A stretch of 24,051 bases of DNA from Natrialbaceae archaeon Tc-Br11_E2g1 (lineage in GTDB: Archaea > Halobacteriota > Halobacteria > Halobacteriales > Natrialbaceae). The stretch is from contig LKNC01000003.1 of NCBI GenBank assembly GCA_001564255.1, positions 1 through 24,051 of the forward strand. The letters are read 5' to 3'. Within the stretch, counting starts at the first letter, position 1. Each line of letters starts with the position of its first letter. The position numbers and the translations under genes were made by a program. Below the pieces are notes generated by a model. That model made no database searches, was not told where the DNA came from, and saw only the letters and a list, made by a program, of their open reading frames with translations. Below are positions 7,534 through 15,281 of this stretch, in pieces.

Positions 7534-8624
7534 TGGAGGTTCCGCTGGAAGCGGGCGACACCTACCTGTTACCCGAGCGGATCTCCGATCTCACCGGTCT
7601 CGGTGGGTTCGGGATGGCGGGTGAACTGCTCGCGGCCTTTATCGCCGCGTTCATCGTCGGCAACCTGATGCTCGCGATGACCGGCGTCGCAGGCCCGTGG
7701 GCGAAACGAAAGATCACCGCGGCGTTCACCGACCGGATCGCGGTCAACCGCGTCGGTCCGTGGGGGCTGTTCATCATCGTCGCCGACGCCGTCCGACTGC
7801 TCGCAAAGGAGATGATCATCCCCGAGAACGCCGACCGGCCGGCCTACGACCTCGCGCCGATCGTCGTCGCGGGGTCGGCGATGCTCGGTTTCGCCGTGAT
7901 CCCGATGGGATCCGGCGTCCAACTCGCCGATCCGGAGGTCGGGCTGGTGTACGTCTTCGCGGTCGCCGGTATCGCGAGTATCGGGCTCGTGATGGCCGGC
8001 TACGCCTCGGCGAACAAGTACTCGCTTCTCGGTGGACTGCGCGCGATCGCACAGAACATCGCCTATGAGATCCCGCTGGTCGTCACCGGGATGTCCGTAG
8101 TGCTTTTCGCCGGCACGCTCCAGTTGAGCGAGATCGTCGCCGCCCAGTCCGAACCACTGTTTACCATCGCCGGCGTGACGATCCCGGCCTGGTACGCGCT
8201 CGTGAACCCGTTCGCGTTCGTGCTCTTTCTCGCGGCGAACTTCGCCGAAGTCGGTCGGAACCCCTTCGACACGCCGGAGGCACCGACCGAGATCGTCGCC
8301 GGCTATCAGACCGAGTACTCCTCTGTGTACTTCGTCCTGATCTACCTCGGGGAGTTCCTCCACATCTTCCTCGGGGGGGCGATCATCGCGACGATCTTCC
8401 TCGGTGGGCCGGCCGGACCCGTCCTGCCGGGCATCGTCTGGTTTATCATCAAGATCTGGGCGGTGTTCTTGCTCACCCAGTGGCTGCGTTCTGCGCTGCC
8501 GCGGGTACGGATCGACCAGCTCATCGAGATCGGCTGGAAGGGCATGCTCGTCCTTTCGTTTGCCAACCTCGTGCTCACCGCGGTAATCGTGGCGCTGATC
8601 GAATCACCCGGACTGTGGGGCTAA
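7533..8624 (+). CDS. nuoH: Complex I subunit H
   Basis: NuoH is the multi-helix membrane subunit that forms the quinone chamber entrance and links to the proton-pumping arm. The protein is about 363 residues with roughly eight or nine hydrophobic helices. It contains the charged loop signature GRNPFDTPEAPTEIVAGY followed by TEYSS, and an early AKRKITAAFTDR..NRVGPWG, which matches the bacterial Q-R-GPN-VGP region. The start is either GTG 7530 or ATG 7533; ATG is preferred because TGATG coupling with the nuoCD stop is good and the GTG adds only one residue. nuoI follows after 4 nt. Confidence 0.96.
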   Translation: MEVPLEAGDTYLLPERISDLTGLGGFGMAGELLAAFIAAFIVGNLMLAMTGVAGPWAKRKITAAFTDRIAVNRVGPWGLFIIVADAVRLLAKEMIIPENADRPAYDLAPIVVAGSAMLGFAVIPMGSGVQLADPEVGLVYVFAVAGIASIGLVMAGYASANKYSLLGGLRAIAQNIAYEIPLVVTGMSVVLFAGTLQLSEIVAAQSEPLFTIAGVTIPAWYALVNPFAFVLFLAANFAEVGRNPFDTPEAPTEIVAGYQTEYSSVYFVLIYLGEFLHIFLGGAIIATIFLGGPAGPVLPGIVWFIIKIWAVFLLTQWLRSALPRVRIDQLIEIGWKGMLVLSFANLVLTAVIVALIESPGLWG

Positions 8625-8628
8625 AATC

Positions 8629-9090
8629 ATGATCGGACTACTCAAATCCATGGCAACGACGATGAAACACGCGCTGGACGGCTCGACGTTTACCGTCGAG
8701 TATCCGGACGAAGCACCCAACGTCTCGCCGCGGTTCCGTGGCGTTCACAAGTTCAGCCAGGAACGGTGTATCTGGTGTCGCCAGTGTGAGAAGGTCTGTC
8801 CGAACGATACGATACAGATCGTGATGGACGACAAGCGAAACGGCGAGCAGTACAACCTCCACATCGGACAGTGTATCTACTGTCGGCTCTGCGAGGAGGT
8901 CTGTCCGACCGAAGCCATCGTGTTGACACAGAACTTCGAGTTCACCGGCGACACCAAAGCCGACCTCGTCTACAACAAAGAGCAACTGCGCTCTGTCCCG
9001 TGGTACAAGGACATAGACCCGGTCGAGTCACGCGAACCCGACAGGAGCGCGTGGCTCGGCGACGGTGATGGGGAGGTCGATTACCAGTGA
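8629..9090 (+). CDS. nuoI: Complex I subunit I, two-cluster ferredoxin subunit
   Basis: NuoI passes electrons through two [4Fe-4S] clusters (N6a and N6b) to NuoB. The 153-residue protein has both ferredoxin motifs complete: Cys47, 50, 53, 57 (CIWCRQCEKVCP) and Cys82, 85, 88, 92 (CIYCRLCEEVCP). The N-terminal 20 residues form the amphipathic membrane-contact helix. In this operon it is the outermost electron carrier encoded, so an external donor would have to deliver electrons to it or to an unseen partner. It is followed by the longest gap in the operon (52 nt). Confidence 0.97.
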   Translation: MIGLLKSMATTMKHALDGSTFTVEYPDEAPNVSPRFRGVHKFSQERCIWCRQCEKVCPNDTIQIVMDDKRNGEQYNLHIGQCIYCRLCEEVCPTEAIVLTQNFEFTGDTKADLVYNKEQLRSVPWYKDIDPVESREPDRSAWLGDGDGEVDYQ

Positions 9091-9107
9091 ACGGACTGCC
9101 CGTCCGT
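9091..9107 (+). other. Small hairpin directly after nuoI
   Basis: ACGGAC (9091-9096) and GTCCGT (9102-9107) form a 6-bp perfect stem with a 5-nt loop right after the nuoI stop codon. No T-run follows, so it is more likely an RNA processing or stability element, or chance, than a terminator. Confidence 0.35.
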
Positions 9108-9142
9108 CCCGAGAGAGGGCTTACGAGATACGATTACAACAC

Positions 9143-9409
9143 ATGACATCCGAGCTGATCGCGTTCGCGCTGTTCGCTGCGGTCACCCTGGGCAGTGCGA
9201 TCGCCGTCGTGCTCCTCCAGGACCCGTGGCATTCGGCGCTCATGCTGGGTGTGGCCCTGCTGAGCGTCGCGGTCCACTACATCATGCTCGCGGCGGAGTT
9301 CGTCGCCATGATGCAGATTCTCGTCTACGTCGGCGGGGTACTCGTCCTCATCACGTTCGCCGTGATGCTCACCCAACCGGAGGAGCGAGAAGAGGTGGTA
9401 CAGACATGA
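9143..9409 (+). CDS. nuoJ1: Complex I subunit J, N-terminal half
   Basis: An 88-residue membrane protein matching the first part of NuoJ. It has three hydrophobic helices, including the conserved HYIMLAAEFVAMMQILVYVGGVLVLITFAVML, where the third NuoJ helix holds the pi-bulge region. The frame is open upstream to 9065, but the in-frame start there lies inside nuoI and would add a hydrophilic arginine-rich tail unlike NuoJ, so ATG 9143 is chosen. The rest of NuoJ is encoded by the next gene, overlapping by 4 nt (ATGA). Splitting of nuoJ is known from haloarchaea. Confidence 0.93.
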   Translation: MTSELIAFALFAAVTLGSAIAVVLLQDPWHSALMLGVALLSVAVHYIMLAAEFVAMMQILVYVGGVLVLITFAVMLTQPEEREEVVQT

Positions 9410-9825
9410 CGACAGGTCCGAAGTTACGGCTGGGATCCGACCTCCTCCCGGGGATCATCGCCGTCGCGTTGTTCGCGATGATGGGACTCATCGTCCTGAA
9501 CACGAGCTTCACCGGGATGGAAGGGTTCCCGGAGACGTCGATCACCGCCGAGATCGGCTACGCACTCTTCGACATGACGCCACTGCAGTCGGAGGGACTC
9601 GCCGACACCGAACGGTTCCTCGCCGCGTTCTTGCTCGCCGCGATCGTCCTAGACGCCGCTCTCGACGCCGCCCTCGTCCTCGCAAAACGCGAGGAAGCGG
9701 GCGAAACCGTCACCGCACTCTCGAGCACCGCGGCCTCGAGTTCGTCCGGCCCGGCGGGGACTCCCGGCGGCGCGGCGACCGACGGCGGGACCGACGATAC
9801 GACCGAGGGGGGTGAGCGGGCGTGA
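9406..9825 (+). CDS. nuoJ2: Complex I subunit J, C-terminal half
   Basis: A 139-residue protein carrying the last two helices of NuoJ (about residues 13-30 and 68-90), including the motif around TERFLAAFLLAAIVLDAALDAALVLAKRE. The last 45 residues are low complexity, rich in Ala, Gly, Ser, Thr and acidic residues, and probably form a disordered tail. The start is ATG 9406, overlapping the nuoJ1 stop. The in-frame open stretch further upstream is the shadow of nuoJ1. It overlaps nuoK by 4 nt. Confidence 0.9.
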   Translation: MTTGPKLRLGSDLLPGIIAVALFAMMGLIVLNTSFTGMEGFPETSITAEIGYALFDMTPLQSEGLADTERFLAAFLLAAIVLDAALDAALVLAKREEAGETVTALSSTAASSSSGPAGTPGGAATDGGTDDTTEGGERA

Positions 9826-10127
9826 CCGTTCCCGTCGAGTACTACGTCTTGCTCTCGCTTGCCCTGTTCTGTATCGGTCTTTTCGGTGTTCTGACGAGAC
9901 GGAACGCACTGATGTTCCTGATGTCGGTCGAACTCATGCTCAACGCGGCGACGATCAACCTGATCGCATTCGCGTTCTATCACGGCAACCTCACGGGGCA
10001 GGTCTTCGCGCTGTTTGCGATGGCCCTCGCCGCCGCGGAGGTCGCCGTCGGCCTCGGGATCATCCTGGTGTTGTATCGGAACTTCCGGGACGTGGACGTG
10101 ACCGTCCCATCGACGATGAGGTGGTAA
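9822..10127 (+). CDS. nuoK: Complex I subunit K
   Basis: A 101-residue, three-helix membrane subunit of the MrpC/NuoK family. The two membrane glutamates needed for proton transfer are present: Glu37 in SVELMLNAATINL and Glu73 in ALAAAEVAVGL. The start is GTG 9822, which overlaps the nuoJ2 stop as GTGA. The next ATG would remove the first helix. nuoL follows after 4 nt. Confidence 0.95.
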   Translation: MTVPVEYYVLLSLALFCIGLFGVLTRRNALMFLMSVELMLNAATINLIAFAFYHGNLTGQVFALFAMALAAAEVAVGLGIILVLYRNFRDVDVTVPSTMRW

Positions 10128-10131
10128 ATAG

Positions 10132-12168
10132 ATGGCAACTGCGTTCGAATTCGCTCCGGCGATCGCACTGTTCCCGCTTGCGGCGTTCGTGATCGCGCTG
10201 GCCTTTGGCAAGTACATGCCAAAGAAGGGTGCGCTCGCGGGTATCGCCGCGACCGCGGCCTCGCTCGTCTTCTCGCTGTGGGCGTTCGTGACCGTCGCGG
10301 GCGGTGAAACCTACCACGAGACGCTCTATGAGTGGGCCGTCGGCGACCCAACGAGTGAGGCGGGCGTGCAGGGAATCGAGTTCACCTTCGGTATCTTGCT
10401 CGATCCGCTCTCGACGCTGATGCTCGTAATCGTCTCGCTGATCGCCCTGCTGGTCCACGTCTTCAGCCTCGGCTACATGAACGCCGAGGGCGAGACGGGC
10501 CTGCCGCGATACTACGCCGAGCTCGGCCTCTTTACGTTCAGCATGCTCGCGTTCGTCTTCGCGGACAACCTGCTGATGGCGTTCATGTTCTTCGAGCTCG
10601 TCGGCCTGTGTTCGTACCTGCTGATCGGCTTCTGGTTTCGAACCGAGTCCGCGCCCTCGGCGGCGAAGAAGGCGTTCCTGGTCACCCGCTTCGGTGACTA
10701 CTTCTTCCTGCTGGGCGTCGTCGCCATCGCCGCGACCTTTGGCACGCTGCAGTTCGCCGGACCGGAGTCGTTCGTCGACGCCGCCGCAGACGCAATCGAC
10801 GGCGAAGAGACGCTCTTTGGCTTCGGTGCTGAAACCTGGGTCACGATCACCGGCCTGCTGGTACTCGGCGGCGTGATCGGGAAATCCGCACAGTTCCCAC
10901 TTCACACCTGGCTGCCCGACGCGATGGAAGGTCCGACCACGGTTTCGGCTCTCATCCACGCCGCGACGATGGTCGCCGCCGGTGTCTACCTGGTCGCCCG
11001 GATGTTCGGCTACTACGCACTGAGCCCGACCGCACTCGCGATCATCGCGTTCGTCGGTGGCTTCACCGCCCTGTTCGCCGCGACGATGGGCGTCGTCAAA
11101 GACGACATCAAACAGGTGCTCGCGTACTCGACCATCAGCCAGTACGGCTACATGATGCTCGGGCTCGGCGTCGGCGGCTACGTCGCCGGCGTCTTCCACC
11201 TCATGAACCACGCCTTCTTCAAGGCGCTGCTGTTCCTCGGTGCGGGTGCCGTCATCATCCTCATGCACCACGAACAGGACATGTGGAAGATGGGTGGCCT
11301 GAAGGACAAAGCACCCGTCACCTACTACACCTTCCTCGCCGGTGCGCTCGCGCTCGCGGGGATCATTCCGTTCTCGGGCTTTTGGTCCAAAGACGAGATC
11401 CTCTATGACGCCTTCGTCCTCGGCCTCGAGGACCCCGTCTTCGGGGTGGCCTACGCCATGGCGCTTCTGGCCGTCTTCTTCACCGGCCTGTACACCTTCC
11501 GGATGGTCATCCTGACTTTCCACGGTGAGCCACGAAGCGAGGCCGCAGCGGACCCACATCCGGTCGGCCCGAGCGTCACGTTCCCGCTTGCGACCCTCGG
11601 CGTGCTCGCACTCGTCGCCGGCGTCGCCAACCTCGCCCCCATCGCGAAGCTCACCGGGATGGATATCACCTACCTCGAGTTCTGGCTCGACGGCGAGTAC
11701 GGCGTCGTAGATGGGCTGACCTACACGGCCTACACCGAGACGATCGGCTACCCCGCCGGTGAGATCGTCTCCGAACAGGCGACGCTGCTGATCGCCGCCG
11801 GGCTCGGGCTCGGACTGGCCGTCGCCGGCGCGCTCACCGCGTACGTCCTCTACAGCGGCCCCGAACCGGTTCGCCACACCGAGAAACTCGGTTCGGTCTA
11901 CGGCGTCCTCCGGAACAACTACTATCAGGACGAGTATCAGGTCTGGCTCGCCCGGAATCTCACGCTGCCGGTGGCTCGAGGCGCGGATCGGTTCGACCAG
12001 GGCGTCATCGACGGCGTGGTCAACGGCGTCTCGAGTGTGAGTCTCTTCGGTGGCGGCGGAGTCAAACGCCTCCAGACGGGCGTCGTGACCAACTACGCGG
12101 CGTTGATCATGCTCGGGTTCCTCGCCCTGTTGCTCGTCTTCGGCCTCCACGGCGGGTGGTTCCTATGA
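10132..12168 (+). CDS. nuoL: Complex I subunit L, antiporter-like proton pump
   Basis: NuoL is the outermost antiporter-like subunit of the membrane arm. The 678-residue protein has the usual long multi-helix core and a C-terminal extension (from about residue 500) containing the lateral helix and anchor. Proton-path residues are visible: Glu155 in FMFFELVGLCSYLL and Lys251 in IGKSAQFPLHTWLPDAM, followed by EGPTTVSALIHAATMV, the family signature. A soluble acidic stretch at about residues 515-545 separates late helices. Its last 4 bases overlap the nuoM start. Confidence 0.97.
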   Translation: MATAFEFAPAIALFPLAAFVIALAFGKYMPKKGALAGIAATAASLVFSLWAFVTVAGGETYHETLYEWAVGDPTSEAGVQGIEFTFGILLDPLSTLMLVIVSLIALLVHVFSLGYMNAEGETGLPRYYAELGLFTFSMLAFVFADNLLMAFMFFELVGLCSYLLIGFWFRTESAPSAAKKAFLVTRFGDYFFLLGVVAIAATFGTLQFAGPESFVDAAADAIDGEETLFGFGAETWVTITGLLVLGGVIGKSAQFPLHTWLPDAMEGPTTVSALIHAATMVAAGVYLVARMFGYYALSPTALAIIAFVGGFTALFAATMGVVKDDIKQVLAYSTISQYGYMMLGLGVGGYVAGVFHLMNHAFFKALLFLGAGAVIILMHHEQDMWKMGGLKDKAPVTYYTFLAGALALAGIIPFSGFWSKDEILYDAFVLGLEDPVFGVAYAMALLAVFFTGLYTFRMVILTFHGEPRSEAAADPHPVGPSVTFPLATLGVLALVAGVANLAPIAKLTGMDITYLEFWLDGEYGVVDGLTYTAYTETIGYPAGEIVSEQATLLIAAGLGLGLAVAGALTAYVLYSGPEPVRHTEKLGSVYGVLRNNYYQDEYQVWLARNLTLPVARGADRFDQGVIDGVVNGVSSVSLFGGGGVKRLQTGVVTNYAALIMLGFLALLLVFGLHGGWFL

Positions 12169-13691
12169 TTATCGAGACACTCATCGCAGTCACGTTGGTC
12201 GGCGCGCTGGTGACGTTCCTCGCGCCGAATCGCATCGCCGGCAAGCTGGCTTTCGCCATCAGCCTGATCCCCGCAGCAGTGAGTCTGTGGATGTTCACGG
12301 CCTTCGACGGCAGCGGCAACGCCTTACTCGAGGGCACGCTGGCCTTCGAGTCACGGTTCGAGTGGATCACGCTCGGTGAGTACACGATCTCGTGGTTCGT
12401 CGGGCTCGACGGCATCTCCCTGCCGCTCGTCGTCCTGACCACGGTCCTGACGTCGCTCGCGATCGTGAGCTCCTGGACACCGATCGACGACCGCGAAGCA
12501 CAGTTCTACGGGCTCGTGTTGTTCATCGAGGCGAACCTGATCGGCGTCTTCGTCGCGCTCGATTTCTTCCTGTGGTTTATCTTCTGGGAGGCAGTCCTGA
12601 TCCCGATGTACCTGCTGATCGGCGTCTGGGGTGGCCCACGCCGCAAGTACGCCGCGATCAAGTTCTTCGTCTACACGAACGTGGCGTCGCTCGTGATGTT
12701 CGGTGCGTTTATCGCGCTCGTCGTCGGGCTCGGTGACGCCGTCACGAGCTTCGCCCTGCCGGAGATCACCGAGGCAATGCTCGACGGCGGTCCCGGTGAG
12801 TTCGCCGGCATCGCCGGCACCACGCTCACCTCGGTCGTCTTCGTGGCGATGTTCGTCGGCTTCGCCGTGAAAGTCCCCGTCGTCCCGTTCCACACGTGGC
12901 TGCCCGACGCCCACGTCGAGGCACCGACCCCCGCGTCGGTGTTGCTGGCTGGCGTCCTGTTGAAGATGGGGACCTACGCACTGTTGCGATTTAACTTCAC
13001 GATGTTCCCGAGCGACGTCGTCTCGACGTTCGCGATCCCGATCGCCGCGATCGCGGTGATCAGCGTCATCTACGGCGCAATGCTCGCACTCGCACAGACG
13101 GACCTCAAGCGAATCGTCGCCTACTCCTCTGTGTCGTCGATGGGCTACGTCATCCTCGGCCTGATCGCCTACACCCAGTACGGCGTCGGCGGGGCGACCT
13201 TCCAGATGGTCTCTCACGGACTCATCTCGGGGCTTATGTTCATGGCCGTCGGCGTAATCTACAACGCCACCCACACCCGGATGGTCACCGACATGTCCGG
13301 GATGGCGGATAAGATGCCCGTCGCCGTTGGCATCCTCATCGCCGGTGCTTTCGGTTACATGGGCCTGCCGCTAATGAGCGGCTTCGCCGCGGAGTATTTC
13401 ATCTTCTTCGGCGCTTTCGGCTCCGAGATGCTCGAGTACGCCCCGATCTTCACCGCACTGGCGATGTTCGGCATCGTCATCGTCGCGGGCTACCTGCTCT
13501 TTGCGATGCAACGGACCCTCTTCGGTCCCTACCGCTTGGAGACCGACTACGAGGTGACCCGCGCCCCCTTCCACGACGTCGCGCCGATGTTCGTCCTGCT
13601 CGGATTGATCATCGCACTCGGCGTCGCTCCCGAACTGATCTTCGATATGATCCGTGACGCTGTCGACCCGATCCTCGGAGGTGAACTGTGA
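12165..13691 (+). CDS. nuoM: Complex I subunit M, antiporter-like proton pump
   Basis: A 508-residue polytopic membrane protein of the NuoM/MrpD family. Key residues are present: Glu142 in FIFWEAVLIPMYLLIG and Lys236 in FAVKVPVVPFHTWLPDAH, followed by VEAPTPASVLLAGVLLKMGTY, the M-subunit signature. ATG 12165 overlaps the nuoL stop (ATGA), the pattern seen throughout the operon. A GTG at 12156 would add only three residues and is less likely. Confidence 0.96.
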   Translation: MIIETLIAVTLVGALVTFLAPNRIAGKLAFAISLIPAAVSLWMFTAFDGSGNALLEGTLAFESRFEWITLGEYTISWFVGLDGISLPLVVLTTVLTSLAIVSSWTPIDDREAQFYGLVLFIEANLIGVFVALDFFLWFIFWEAVLIPMYLLIGVWGGPRRKYAAIKFFVYTNVASLVMFGAFIALVVGLGDAVTSFALPEITEAMLDGGPGEFAGIAGTTLTSVVFVAMFVGFAVKVPVVPFHTWLPDAHVEAPTPASVLLAGVLLKMGTYALLRFNFTMFPSDVVSTFAIPIAAIAVISVIYGAMLALAQTDLKRIVAYSSVSSMGYVILGLIAYTQYGVGGATFQMVSHGLISGLMFMAVGVIYNATHTRMVTDMSGMADKMPVAVGILIAGAFGYMGLPLMSGFAAEYFIFFGAFGSEMLEYAPIFTALAMFGIVIVAGYLLFAMQRTLFGPYRLETDYEVTRAPFHDVAPMFVLLGLIIALGVAPELIFDMIRDAVDPILGGEL

Positions 13692-15226
13692 TGGAACCGA
13701 TCGCACTGCCGGACTGGGCAGCACTCGGACCCGCGCTGGTCCTCGCCGTAACCGCCTTACTCCTGTTCGTCGTCGACGCTGTCAACCCACGGAAGACGAA
13801 CCGGCCGCTGATCGCGGGAACCGCGACGGTCGGCTCGCTCGCGGCGCTCGCCGTCGCCGTCTGGTACCTGCTCGCCGGCGTCGGCACACCGACGGGTGAG
13901 GGCGGCCGCGGTGAGTTCCACATCTTCGGCGATCCCGGCCAGTTCGTCATAGACGAGATGGCGCTCTTTTTCATGGTCGTCGTCGCCGTCGTCACCGCGA
14001 TGGTCGCCGTCGCGAGCTACGACTACATGCACGATCACGCCTACTTCGCCTCCTACTATTCGCTCGTCTTGCTCGCGGCGACCGGGATGGCGACGATGGC
14101 CGCCGCCAACAGCCTCGTCACCATCTTCATCGCCTTAGAGCTCGCGAGCCTCCCGTCGTACGCGCTGGTCGCGATCTTGAAGGACAACCGCGGTAGCGTC
14201 GAGGGCGGGCTGAAGTACTTCCTGGTCGGCGCGCTGTCCTCGGCGGTCATGGTCTACGGCATCAGCCTCGTCTACGGGGCGACCGGCCACCTGCAACTCG
14301 AGGCGATCGCCGAGGTCATCGCTGCCGGTGACGCAGAGCCCTACAGCGGCCTGCTCGGGCTCGGCGTCCTGATGTTGATCGGCGGTTTCGCGTTCAAGAC
14401 CGCGAGCGTCCCCTTCCACTTCTGGGCACCCGAGGCCTACGAAGGTGCACCAGCGCCGGTCGCGGCGTTTCTCTCCTCGGCGTCGAAGGCGGCCGGCTTC
14501 GTCATCGCCTTCCGGGTGTTCACGACGGCGTTGCCGATCGGCGACCTCGCGCCGATGGGGATCGACTGGGCGACGGTCTTCGTCGTCCTCGCGATCGTCA
14601 CGATGACGGTCGGGAACTTCGCCGCTGCCGTCCAGGAGAACGTCAAACGGATGCTCGCCTATTCGTCGATCGGCCACGCCGGCTATGCGCTGATCGGCCT
14701 GGCCGGCTTCGTCGGACCCGGCGGTAGCGAACTCGTGATGAGCGCGGCGATGATGCACCTGCTCGTCTACGGCTTCATGAACACGGGTGCGTTCCTGTTC
14801 GTCGGGCTCGCCGAGTACTGGGGCGTCGGCCGGACTTTCGAGGACTACAACGGCCTCGCCACCCAGGCACCGATCGCCTGCAGTGCACTCGCCGTGTTCA
14901 TGTTCAGCCTCGCCGGCATCCCACCTTTCGGCGGCTTCTGGAGCAAGTACTTCCTCTTTACCGGCGCGCTCAGCGTCGGTTCGACCGCGATGATCGCCGT
15001 CGCCGCGGCGCTCGTGGTAAACAGTGCACTCTCGCTGTATTACTACTCGCGGCTGGTCAAGGCCGTCTGGATCGAAGATCCCGTCCCAGGACGGGAGGGG
15101 CTCTCCCAGCCGGTCGGACTCTACGCCGCGATCGTCTTCGCCGCCGTGATGACCGTCGCCGTCTTACCCGGCTTCGGACCGATCGCCGACGCCGCGACGA
15201 GTGCGGCGACGGCGCTCATCGCCTGA
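13691..15226 (+). CDS. nuoN: Complex I subunit N, antiporter-like proton pump
   Basis: A 511-residue polytopic subunit next to NuoK in the membrane arm and the last gene of the operon. It shows Glu150 in FIALELASLPSYALVA and Lys236 in GFAFKTASVPFHFWAPEAYEG, plus GIPPFGGFWSKYFLF, the NuoN signature. The start is ATG 13691 in a TGATG overlap with nuoM; GTG 13688 directly before it adds one residue. After its stop a separate promoter drives the next gene; no hairpin terminator is seen. Confidence 0.96.
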   Translation: MEPIALPDWAALGPALVLAVTALLLFVVDAVNPRKTNRPLIAGTATVGSLAALAVAVWYLLAGVGTPTGEGGRGEFHIFGDPGQFVIDEMALFFMVVVAVVTAMVAVASYDYMHDHAYFASYYSLVLLAATGMATMAAANSLVTIFIALELASLPSYALVAILKDNRGSVEGGLKYFLVGALSSAVMVYGISLVYGATGHLQLEAIAEVIAAGDAEPYSGLLGLGVLMLIGGFAFKTASVPFHFWAPEAYEGAPAPVAAFLSSASKAAGFVIAFRVFTTALPIGDLAPMGIDWATVFVVLAIVTMTVGNFAAAVQENVKRMLAYSSIGHAGYALIGLAGFVGPGGSELVMSAAMMHLLVYGFMNTGAFLFVGLAEYWGVGRTFEDYNGLATQAPIACSALAVFMFSLAGIPPFGGFWSKYFLFTGALSVGSTAMIAVAAALVVNSALSLYYYSRLVKAVWIEDPVPGREGLSQPVGLYAAIVFAAVMTVAVLPGFGPIADAATSAATALIA

Positions 15227-15250
15227 CCGGCGTCCCCGCCAGGTCCGGTA

Positions 15251-15257
15251 CTTTTTA
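15251..15257 (+). promoter_or_regulatory. Promoter of the TrkA-N/DHH gene (leaderless)
   Basis: CTTTTTA ends 24 nt before the ATG at 15282, so transcription would begin at the start codon. The same heptamer is found at the same distance before map and the dihydropteroate synthase gene. Confidence 0.55.
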
Positions 15258-15281
15258 GCGTTCCGGGTCGCAAACCGCGGT

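Noticed and set aside
9091..9107. Hairpin after nuoI as a transcription terminator
   Set aside because: Only 6 bp with no T-run, and downstream subunits are needed in the same complex.
9065..9142. Upstream start for nuoJ1 inside nuoI
   Set aside because: It would add an arginine-rich soluble tail in front of the first helix; NuoJ begins directly with a membrane helix.
10060..12150. A 696-codon open frame on the minus strand opposite nuoL
   Set aside because: It is antisense to a clearly conserved gene, its product is a charged low-complexity sequence without motifs, and such long shadows are expected at this GC content and codon bias.
15201..15281. Upstream start for the DHH gene
   Set aside because: The added residues are arginine-rich, overlap nuoN and cover the CTTTTTA box; the Rossmann domain starts right after ATG 15282.
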